A stretch of 22,578 bases of DNA from assembly GCA_002366835.1 (NCBI GenBank), contig DFBZ01000029.1:1-22578 (forward strand), given 5' to 3'. Positions 7,815-14,324 of the stretch are shown one piece after another (position 1 is the stretch's first letter; every line of letters starts with the position of its first letter). The DNA is from Gammaproteobacteria bacterium UBA3067. GTDB lineage: Bacteria > Pseudomonadota > Gammaproteobacteria > Pseudomonadales > UBA3067. A program made the position numbers and the translations under genes. The notes beneath the pieces were generated by a model, which was given only the letters and a program-made list of their open reading frames with translations, was not told the origin of the DNA and did no database searches.

Positions 7815-10409
7815 ATGCGTTTTGATCGTTTGACTAATAATTTGCAGGTGGCTCTATCGGACGCTCAGTCCATAGCTATTGGTAGGGATAACTCCTTTAT
7901 TGAGCCGGTACATATTTTTTATGCGGTGCTTGACCAAAAAGGTGGGCTCGTTGAAAGCGTACTGAAAGAGATGCAGGTAAATGTCGCTGAATTAAAACAG
8001 CTGCTCGACGCCGCTTTGGATAGATTGCCCCAGGTTCAAGGTGCTCAGGGTGAAGTGCACTTATCAAATCAAGCAGTGCGCTTATTAAATGTTGCAGACA
8101 AAAAATCACAGCAGATGGGCGACCAGTTTATTTCCAGTGAAGTGGTTCTACTCGCTTCTATCGAAGAGTCGGGTGAGTTGGGTCGAATTTTATCTGAAAA
8201 TAAAATATCCGAAAAAAAAGCAAAAGAAATTATCGAAAATATCCGTGGAGGCGAAACCGTGCAGGATCAAAGTGCTGAAGACAGTCGGCAGGCATTAAGT
8301 AAATATACCATTGATCTCACCGAGCGCGCACGTGACGGCAAGCTGGACCCGGTTATCGGTCGAGATGTCGAAATTCGACGTACCGTTCAGGTTTTACAGC
8401 GACGCACTAAAAATAATCCGGTGTTAATTGGTGAGCCGGGTGTTGGTAAAACCGCTATCGCAGAAGGCTTGGCTCAGCGCATTATCAATGGCGATGTCCC
8501 TGATTCATTAAAAGATAAATTGGTACTTTCTTTGGATATGGGCTCGTTAGTAGCAGGGGCAAAATTCAGGGGAGAATTTGAAGAAAGATTAAAAGCCGTG
8601 TTGTCTGAGCTGGCAAAGTTAGAAGGTAGGGTGATCTTATTTATTGACGAGTTGCATACGATGGTGGGTGCGGGGAAAAGTGACGGCGCGATGGATGCAG
8701 GGAACATGTTAAAACCTGCATTAGCAAGAGGTGAGTTGCACTGTGTGGGTGCGACAACTCTAGATGAGTATCGGCAGTATATTGAAAAAGATGCGGCACT
8801 AGAGCGTCGCTTTCAAAAAGTCCTAGTGGAAGAGCCCACTGTTGAAGATACCGTAGCAATACTTCGCGGTTTAAAAGAACGTTACGAGCTGCATCACGCG
8901 GTAGATATCACTGATCCGGCAATTGTTGCCGCTGCAAAGCTATCCCAGCGATATATTACAGATCGACAATTGCCGGATAAGGCCATTGATCTTATCGACG
9001 AGGCCGCCAGCCTGATTCGAATGGAAAAAGATTCCAAGCCAGAAGAAATGGAGAAGCTGGAAAGACGAATTATTCAACTTAAGATAGAAAAAGAAGCGCT
9101 CAAAAAAGAAGAGGATGAGGCGTCAAAACAGCGTCTCGGTAATATCAATGATGAGATCCAAAAATATGAAAAGGACTATGCGGATCTGGACGAAGTGTGG
9201 GCCGCAGAAAAAGCCTCTTTGCATGGCGCTCAAAATATCAAGGAAGAGTTGGAGCAGTGTCGATTAGACCTTGAAGCGGCGAGTCGGGCTGGAGACTTGA
9301 GTAAAATGTCAGAGCTTCAGTATGGAAAAATTCCCGAGCTGGAAAAACAACTGCAGAGTGCCTCTTCAAGTGATGCCATTGAAATGCACTTGCTGCGCAA
9401 CAAAGTGACAGAGGAAGAAATTGCGGAAGTGGTTTCGAAGTGGACGGGTATTCCTGTCACTAAAATGATGGGCGGCGAAAAAGAGAGGCTGCTTTCCATG
9501 GAAAAAGAGCTACATCAACGCCTGGTGGGGCAGGATGAAGCAGTGGTGTCCGTTTCTAATGCTATTCGTCGTAGCCGGGCAGGTTTGGCTGACCCAGATC
9601 GCCCTAATGGCTCGTTTCTTTTTTTGGGCCCCACGGGAGTGGGTAAGACGGAGTTATGCAAGGCTTTGGCGGATTTTCTCTTTGATACCGAGGAAGCCCT
9701 GGTGCGCATCGATATGTCAGAGTTTATGGAAAAGCACTCCGTCTCCCGGCTGATTGGAGCCCCTCCAGGGTATGTGGGCTATGAGGAAGGGGGTTACCTT
9801 ACTGAAGCCGTGCGTCGCCGCCCGTATTCAGTGATTCTTCTGGATGAGGTAGAAAAGGCTCACCCGGATGTGTTCAACATCCTTTTGCAGGTGCTTGATG
9901 ATGGTCGCCTGACGGACGGGCAGGGCCGCACTGTTGATTTTAAAAATACTGTGATTGTGATGACCTCTAACCTGGGGTCTGACGTCATTCAATCCATGGC
10001 GGGGGAAACGAACTATGGCGAGATGAAGGATGCCGTTATGGCGATTGTGGGGCAGCATTTTCGCCCCGAGTTTATCAATCGCATTGACGACACGGTGGTT
10101 TTTCATCCTCTCGGCCGCGAACAGATTCGAGGGATTGCATCCCGGCAGCTCGACATCCTTGGTTCTCGTCTTGCCGAGCATGATCTGACGATTTCGGTTT
10201 CAGATGAGGCCATGGATAAATTGGCAGAGGTGGGCTATGACCCGGTTTTTGGGGCAAGGCCGCTTAAGAGAGCAATTCAGCAGTGGATAGAGAACCCCCT
10301 GGCCGAGGCCTTGATTAAAGGGCATTTTCCGCCCGGAAAAAATGTGAACATATCGGTAAAAGATGGGCAGTTTGAATTTTGTGAAGATGTCCCGGTTAGT
10401 GCCGCATGA
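7815..10409 (+). CDS. clpB: ATP-dependent disaggregase ClpB
   Basis: An 864-residue Hsp100 chaperone, close to the usual length of about 857. The Clp N domain (about 1-145) is followed by AAA-1 with Walker A GEPGVGKT (206-213) and Walker B VILFIDELHT. A long charged coiled-coil middle domain (about 410-530; rich in KLEKE/EELEQ heptads) distinguishes ClpB from ClpA and ClpC. AAA-2 has Walker A GPTGVGKT (605-612), a GYVGYEEGGYLTEAV pore/Walker region and the C-terminal GARPLKRAIQQWIENPLAEA signature. It works with DnaK/DnaJ/GrpE to resolve stress aggregates in the cytoplasm. It follows pgeF and has its own heat-shock-like promoter. No clear terminator is seen immediately after the stop. Confidence 0.97.
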   Translation: MRFDRLTNNLQVALSDAQSIAIGRDNSFIEPVHIFYAVLDQKGGLVESVLKEMQVNVAELKQLLDAALDRLPQVQGAQGEVHLSNQAVRLLNVADKKSQQMGDQFISSEVVLLASIEESGELGRILSENKISEKKAKEIIENIRGGETVQDQSAEDSRQALSKYTIDLTERARDGKLDPVIGRDVEIRRTVQVLQRRTKNNPVLIGEPGVGKTAIAEGLAQRIINGDVPDSLKDKLVLSLDMGSLVAGAKFRGEFEERLKAVLSELAKLEGRVILFIDELHTMVGAGKSDGAMDAGNMLKPALARGELHCVGATTLDEYRQYIEKDAALERRFQKVLVEEPTVEDTVAILRGLKERYELHHAVDITDPAIVAAAKLSQRYITDRQLPDKAIDLIDEAASLIRMEKDSKPEEMEKLERRIIQLKIEKEALKKEEDEASKQRLGNINDEIQKYEKDYADLDEVWAAEKASLHGAQNIKEELEQCRLDLEAASRAGDLSKMSELQYGKIPELEKQLQSASSSDAIEMHLLRNKVTEEEIAEVVSKWTGIPVTKMMGGEKERLLSMEKELHQRLVGQDEAVVSVSNAIRRSRAGLADPDRPNGSFLFLGPTGVGKTELCKALADFLFDTEEALVRIDMSEFMEKHSVSRLIGAPPGYVGYEEGGYLTEAVRRRPYSVILLDEVEKAHPDVFNILLQVLDDGRLTDGQGRTVDFKNTVIVMTSNLGSDVIQSMAGETNYGEMKDAVMAIVGQHFRPEFINRIDDTVVFHPLGREQIRGIASRQLDILGSRLAEHDLTISVSDEAMDKLAEVGYDPVFGARPLKRAIQQWIENPLAEALIKGHFPPGKNVNISVKDGQFEFCEDVPVSAA

Positions 10410-10941
10410 AGTGGCGCGAACTGAAAGTGTCCGGGCTTGATGCGTAAATCGTGAGCAGTTAGTTCCCGATACGTTTCACGGAGCAGGCTCTGGCGCATTA
10501 GAGTGGTCGACTAATTAGATATTTGGATGTGGGCTGGCTTGGCTTGAAAGAGATGGCTGTGATCGTTTGAATGGTCTCACTAATAGTGGGGCAGTGGAGT
10601 ATTAGCCCTAGGTGATTCCCGTTATATCTGAGGTGTTCATGCTTAGAGAGTTATACGTTCGTGGAGTGACGGCGGGCTGGCTCAGGTTGTATGTGCTCAG
10701 TAGTCATTGCCCTTTCTCGGGTTTTGACTAAAGACCTACCCAGCTGAGTCTCTGCGTTAGACCGACAGCGTCTGCCGCTGAAAAATAGGCTTTTATTGAT
10801 CTGAGTCATGGTGGCTTGCAGGCCAGTGTATGACCATCGGTTAGTTCGCCTTAGAGGGAGAAGTGTAGTTCTTATGGCGCTGAAAACTACCTTTTTTCTC
10901 ACCTTTAAGTATGTTTAGTTGGAAGAAATAATGGTAGAGTT

Positions 10942-10983
10942 CCCGCCTCAAGGAATGAGGCCTCTCTGGAGGTCGGGCTTTTA
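10942..10983 (+). terminator. Hairpin cluster ending in CTTTT: possible terminator or attenuator
   Basis: GCCTCA-AGGAA-TGAGGC (10945-10961) and CCTC-TCTG-GAGG (10961-10972) can fold as two small hairpins. Alternatively CCCGCCTC (10942-10949) can pair with GAGGTCGGG (10969-10977) around a one-base bulge, directly followed by CTTTT. Mutually exclusive folds next to a short T run resemble an attenuator, but the T run is short and no transcript is known. It lies about 320 bases before pmoA. Confidence 0.35.
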
Positions 10984-11139
10984 GCGTACGGCGGTGCCGT
11001 CTTAATTTATAGTTGAATACGCTCTCGAGATTGATTGTGTATGCCTATAGGTAAAAGGGGTTTTCGCTAGGCTGAGGCTGCTGTAAGAGAACAAATCTTA
11101 AGTTTGGTGCCGACGAGGTGCTCTTGGGTTTGGGCGTTT

Positions 11140-11160
11140 ATATTGTAGGCGCTGCAATAT
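11140..11160. promoter_or_regulatory. Dyad-symmetric candidate operator upstream of pmoA
   Basis: The arms ATATTGTAG and CTGCAATAT flank a central GCG. They pair over nine positions with one G-T wobble. A 21-base AT-armed dyad about 145 bases before the pmoA start is typical in size for a dimeric repressor or activator site, although it could also act as an RNA hairpin. No regulator gene adjoins it, so its binder is unknown. Confidence 0.35.
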
Positions 11161-11305
11161 GGCGTTTTCATGTAGGACAGGCTGATACTTATAGTCAAAG
11201 CATTGTTTGATTTAAGCAAGCTTTGCGGGCTATTGAGCCAGTCTGTTTTTGAGCTAGATATAAAATTAATTAAATCAAGAAAAACTATAAACTGGGGAGG
11301 CTAGT

Positions 11306-12112
11306 ATGGGTTATAACGATTCCGTAAAGGATAGCGATAATCAGAGCCAAGATGACGCTCGTAGCGACATGTCACAAGAATCTGCAATTTCCACACCTGA
11401 GCAACAGCGCAGGATTTTCCGTGCATTTGATTATATGCTAGTACCTGTCGCATCCATCTTATTGGGTGGTATTGTGGTATTTTTAGTTGCGCTCACTGTA
11501 GGTGACTGGGATTATTGGCAAGATTGGCGAGATCGTCGTTGGTGGCCGCTGATTACACCTGTTTCTGTGATTGTTGCGCCAGCAGTATTTACCTATTTTT
11601 TCTGGAAATATTTCCGCCTCCCCATTGCAGCAACCTCAATTGTTCTGGGTTATATGATCGCGGCATGGGTGAGTCGTTACGCTAACTTCCATTTGTTTGC
11701 TGATTTCCCAATGGCTTTTGTATCACCATCAAACTTTATTGGCATGGCCATAATTCTTGATTCGGTGTTGTTGTTGACGCGTAGTTTCTACTTGCAGGGT
11801 TTTGTCGGTGCCTTCCTTTGGGGTTTGCTTATTTACCCGCTTAACTGGCCAGCAGCGGCAGCGTTCCATACTCCTTTGGTTTGGGATGGGTATATTGTAA
11901 CGGCGGCTGACTTGATGGGCTTTATGTATATCCGTACTGCAATGCCTGAGTATGTGCGCATAATCGAAGAGTCGACTTTACGAACTTTCGGTGAGGCTGT
12001 AACGCCGCTTACTGCGTTTTTTGCTGGCTTTGTTACGATATTGAATTTTTACCTATGGGTATGGGTTGGTTCAAAGTTGGCGGTTACTCGCTGGGCAACC
12101 AAACTTATATAA
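11306..12112 (+). CDS. pmoA-like: PmoA/AmoA-like subunit of a copper membrane monooxygenase (CuMMO)
   Basis: A 268-residue polytopic inner-membrane protein. It carries the family hallmarks VGDWDYWQDWRDRRWW (65-80), NWP (180-182), a D-x-x-GFMYIRTAMPEYVR segment (202-218) and EESTLRTFG (221-229). About six to seven hydrophobic segments run from residue 42 to 258. An N-terminal extension of roughly 36 charged, Gln/Ser/Asp-rich residues makes it about 20 longer than the usual 247. The start is firm: GGGGAGG lies five bases before the ATG. PmoB-like follows after 95 bases. In known enzymes subunit A packs with B and C in a trimer and carries no well-defined copper site itself. The family oxidises methane, ammonia, short alkanes or alkenes, and the substrate here is undetermined. 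The symbol indicates family, not function. Confidence 0.92.
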   Translation: MGYNDSVKDSDNQSQDDARSDMSQESAISTPEQQRRIFRAFDYMLVPVASILLGGIVVFLVALTVGDWDYWQDWRDRRWWPLITPVSVIVAPAVFTYFFWKYFRLPIAATSIVLGYMIAAWVSRYANFHLFADFPMAFVSPSNFIGMAIILDSVLLLTRSFYLQGFVGAFLWGLLIYPLNWPAAAAFHTPLVWDGYIVTAADLMGFMYIRTAMPEYVRIIEESTLRTFGEAVTPLTAFFAGFVTILNFYLWVWVGSKLAVTRWATKLI

Positions 12113-12129
12113 CTAAGAATAAATTGCAG

Positions 12130-12176
12130 TGGCCAAGATATATTTGGTGGAATGACGCATGCATCAGGCTTGGCCA
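12130..12176 (+). other. Intercistronic stem-loop between pmoA-like and pmoB-like
   Basis: TGGCCAAG (12130-12137) pairs perfectly with CTTGGCCA (12169-12176) across a 31-base loop, within the 95-base gap between the two subunit genes. There is no T tract after it beyond AAAAG, so it is not a terminator. It may be an mRNA processing or stability element that sets subunit ratios. Confidence 0.5.
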
Positions 12177-12207
12177 AAAGCTAACAAATTAAGAACGTGG
12201 TGAAAAC

Positions 12208-13467
12208 ATGATTAAAAAAATGAAAATATGGCAGATGCCGCTTATGGTGGTTTGTCTTGTTGGGTTCCAGCTATATAGTGATGTAGTGTTCGCTCACGGT
12301 GAGAGAGCTCAGCAAGCAGGTATACGTATGCGTACGATGTACTGGTGGGATGTTGATGTAAGCCCAACAAAAGTTAAGGTTGGAGAGCTAGTTACTATTA
12401 CTGGTAAGTTCATGCCGTCTAGTTTCTGGCCTGAGCACCTTGCCTCTTCTGAGGTCGCCTCCTTTATGAATATCGGTGTGCCTGGGCCTGCTTTTCTGCG
12501 CATGCATTCTCATGTAAATGGTACGCCGATGGTGCGTTCAACGCGCTTTTATAGAGGGAAGGAGTACCACTTTAAAGTTGTTCTAAAGGCTCGACAGGGT
12601 GGTGAATATCATGTGCACCCGGTTGTAAGTGTGAAGGATGCAGGGCCTATCATTGCTTCTGGAGTATGGATTACCGTTGAGGGTGAGCGCCCAGACGACT
12701 TCAAGAACGAAGTGGAAACTCTAATGGGAGATACCATCGATCTTGAGCACTACGGTATGCAGGAAATAATCTGGTTTAATGCCTTTTGGTTTGCTGTTGG
12801 TGTTGCTTGGTTAGGTTTCTGGTTCATTCGTAAAGACCCTGTTCTCCTGAGACGTTATACCTTTATAGCTGAGCACGGAGAGGCAGAGGCAGGTAGTTTG
12901 ATTAGCGTGAAGGATATGGTTGTTTCAGCCGCCTTTTTTGGTTTGACGATGGTGGCTATCGTGGCGGGTTATATGTGGGCTAATGCCAAATATCCAAATA
13001 CAACACCGCTGCAGACAGGTAAAGTGGTTACCAATGAAATACCACAACAGGGTGATGTTCTCGATGTGGTTGTTTCAAATGCGGTTTACCATATCCCTGG
13101 ACGAGCATTTAACTTCGACATCACAGTGACCAACAAAGGTGACTCACCATTGAGAGTCGGTGATTTTGCTACAGCTGGTGTTCGTTTTGTGAATGCTGAT
13201 GTATTAACAGTGAAGCCTATCGATAAGAGTGACCCAGTATCTCCAGCAGGGCTAATAGTGACTGGCCCAGCGGTTCAGCCTGGTGAAACGCGCACTCTTA
13301 GAGTATCTGCTAATGATGCACTATGGGAAAAATATCGTTTGACAAGTTTAATATATGATCCCGACAGTCGCTTTGGTGGTATGCTGTTTTTCTACGATGA
13401 CGAAGGTAATCGTTACTATAGTGAGGTTGGTGGTGTAATGATTCCTGACTTTCAAAATGTAGAATAA
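12208..13467 (+). CDS. pmoB-like: PmoB/AmoB-like copper-binding subunit of the CuMMO
   Basis: A 419-residue protein (family about 414-420) with signal peptide (about 1-29), periplasmic cupredoxin domain, two transmembrane helices (about 186-207 and 237-258) and a second periplasmic cupredoxin domain (about 280-419). The mature N-terminus begins HGERAQQAG. The three CuB ligands of M. capsulatus PmoB (His33, His137, His139) correspond to H30, H135 and H137 (GGEYHVHPVVSVKDAGPI). The Methylococcus bis-His ligand His48 is replaced by Tyr45 (MRTMYWWD), as ligands at this site vary in other methanotrophs. GVPGPAFLRM also matches the family. It follows PmoA-like and ends in two consecutive hairpins, the second a strong terminator. 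Confidence 0.93.
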   Translation: MIKKMKIWQMPLMVVCLVGFQLYSDVVFAHGERAQQAGIRMRTMYWWDVDVSPTKVKVGELVTITGKFMPSSFWPEHLASSEVASFMNIGVPGPAFLRMHSHVNGTPMVRSTRFYRGKEYHFKVVLKARQGGEYHVHPVVSVKDAGPIIASGVWITVEGERPDDFKNEVETLMGDTIDLEHYGMQEIIWFNAFWFAVGVAWLGFWFIRKDPVLLRRYTFIAEHGEAEAGSLISVKDMVVSAAFFGLTMVAIVAGYMWANAKYPNTTPLQTGKVVTNEIPQQGDVLDVVVSNAVYHIPGRAFNFDITVTNKGDSPLRVGDFATAGVRFVNADVLTVKPIDKSDPVSPAGLIVTGPAVQPGETRTLRVSANDALWEKYRLTSLIYDPDSRFGGMLFFYDDEGNRYYSEVGGVMIPDFQNVE

Positions 13468-13487
13468 GCTTAATTAGGGAAGCTTAT
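13464..13487 (+). other. Hairpin overlapping the pmoB-like stop codon
   Basis: ATAAGCTT (13464-13471) and AAGCTTAT (13480-13487) form a perfect eight-base-pair stem around AATTAGGG. The TAA stop lies in the left arm. With the terminator nine bases further on, it forms a tandem 3' structure that may protect the mRNA end. Confidence 0.5.
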
Positions 13488-13495
13488 AAGTAATG

Positions 13496-13530
13496 AAGGC
13501 AGGGTGTTAAAGTTAGCACCCTGCCTTTTT
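13496..13530 (+). terminator. Strong Rho-independent terminator after pmoB-like
   Basis: AAGGCAGGGTG (13496-13506) pairs over 11 perfect base pairs with CACCCTGCCTT (13517-13527). The loop is ten bases and the T run continues to 13530. This is the clearest intrinsic terminator in the window. It separates the A-B subunit genes from the PmoD-like, oxidase and cupredoxin genes, which must then rely on readthrough or their own promoter. Confidence 0.88.
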
Positions 13531-13556
13531 GTTATTATATTAGGGGAGAAGTCTTT

Positions 13557-14195
13557 ATGAGAAAAACAAGAATAAAAAATATACAGCTTGTTTTAAAAGG
13601 GTTGCTGACTGTATCCACTCTTTGTGCCGGCGCTTTCGCCTGGGGGCATGGTGGCGTATCCATGGATGACGATATGTGTATGATGAGGGTGGGAACGTAC
13701 AAAGCCCACTTTACCGGATACCAACCTGAGTCACGGGCAACGCAAGAGTTTTGCGAAGATATTCCGGTGGTGAGTAAGGCGATATTCGTTTTGGATTTTA
13801 TTGATGACGAACTGCGCAACATGGATGTGGACTTTCGAGTATTGCGGGATGTTGAAGCGATTGGTGTGACAGCGACACTTGCTGATTTAGGTACGAAACA
13901 AGATATCGAAAACAATACGGATTTTTATTCTGAAGCCAAGCGATTTCCGCGAGGAACGATGTCTGTCACGATAGATTTTAAGGCCGAAGGGCAATATATT
14001 GGGCTTGTTACGGCAAAAAACCCAGAGACCGGCCGGGAATATACGTCTGTCTTCCCTTTTTCAGTTGGAGTGGTTGACTATGCGCAATACGTTGTTCCCA
14101 TAGTGCTGATTCTAGTTCTAACCCTTGTGTTTTTTGGGGTTTTTCTTTATAAGTGGAAGAAAAGTGAACAGCAGCGAGAGGGGGCTTCGGCTTAA
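13557..14195 (+). CDS. pmoD-like: PmoD-like membrane-anchored periplasmic copper protein
   Basis: A 212-residue protein with a signal peptide (about 1-28, ending AGAFA), a periplasmic domain and a C-terminal transmembrane helix (about 176-201) followed by a basic tail. The mature N-terminus, WGHGGVSMDDDMCMMRVG, holds a Met/Cys cluster (M40, C41, M42, M43). A further Cys, C66, sits in QEFCEDIPVV after the HFTGYQPE motif. This architecture matches PmoD/AmoD proteins encoded beside methane and ammonia monooxygenases, where a cysteine/methionine copper (CuA-like) site has been described for a methanotroph PmoD. GGGGAG precedes the ATG. It lies 26 bases after the terminator. A role in loading copper to, or supporting, the monooxygenase is inferred from family and context. 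Confidence 0.8.
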   Translation: MRKTRIKNIQLVLKGLLTVSTLCAGAFAWGHGGVSMDDDMCMMRVGTYKAHFTGYQPESRATQEFCEDIPVVSKAIFVLDFIDDELRNMDVDFRVLRDVEAIGVTATLADLGTKQDIENNTDFYSEAKRFPRGTMSVTIDFKAEGQYIGLVTAKNPETGREYTSVFPFSVGVVDYAQYVVPIVLILVLTLVFFGVFLYKWKKSEQQREGASA

Positions 14196-14212
14196 GTATC
14201 TATTGAATGCTC

Positions 14213-14243
14213 GGGGGGCTGATGACAAAATCATCGGTACCCC
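14213..14243 (+). other. Hairpin between pmoD-like and the multicopper oxidase
   Basis: GATGA-CAAAA-TCATC (14221-14235) forms a small stem that an outer GGGG/CCCC pairing (14213-14216 with 14240-14243) can extend. It lies in the 129-base gap between the genes. The pyrimidine run after it is not a T tract, so termination is doubtful. It may be a processing site. Confidence 0.35.
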
Positions 14244-14324
14244 TTCCTTCCTCCCGTCTCACTTGCTTATCTTTAAATTGGTTCTTTCTGGACTAAGCTG
14301 GGCAAGTTCTTCTATCGGTTGGAG

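Larger units (their letters stand above)
10410..11305. other. 896-base spacer without a credible gene between clpB and the CuMMO locus
   Basis: All frames are broken by frequent stops. I looked for an eroded PmoC-like sequence on the plus strand in the clpB-proximal part and found none, and no IS ends or tRNA stood out. Visible structure: a hairpin cluster at 10942-10983, a short GC-rich hairpin at 10988-11000 (ACGGC-GGT-GCCGT) followed by CTTAATTT, a CAGCG/CGCTG hairpin at 10766-10780, and a dyad at 11140-11160. The last 100 bases before pmoA are AT-rich, with a TATAAA element at 11259-11264 that could be a -10, but no convincing -35 at normal spacing. The spacer probably holds the 5' regulatory region of the monooxygenase and possibly an untranslated RNA. 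Confidence 0.6.

Noticed and set aside
10651..10902. 83-codon minus-strand open frame in the clpB-pmoA spacer
   Set aside because: No recognisable family, atypical composition (Arg/Thr-rich), and no supporting operon context.
10410..11305. Possible eroded pmoC
   Set aside because: Plus-strand reading of the clpB-proximal part shows frequent stops and no PmoC-like Trp/His/Asp motifs, and no long frame exists in the rest. A strongly decayed copy cannot be wholly excluded by eye.
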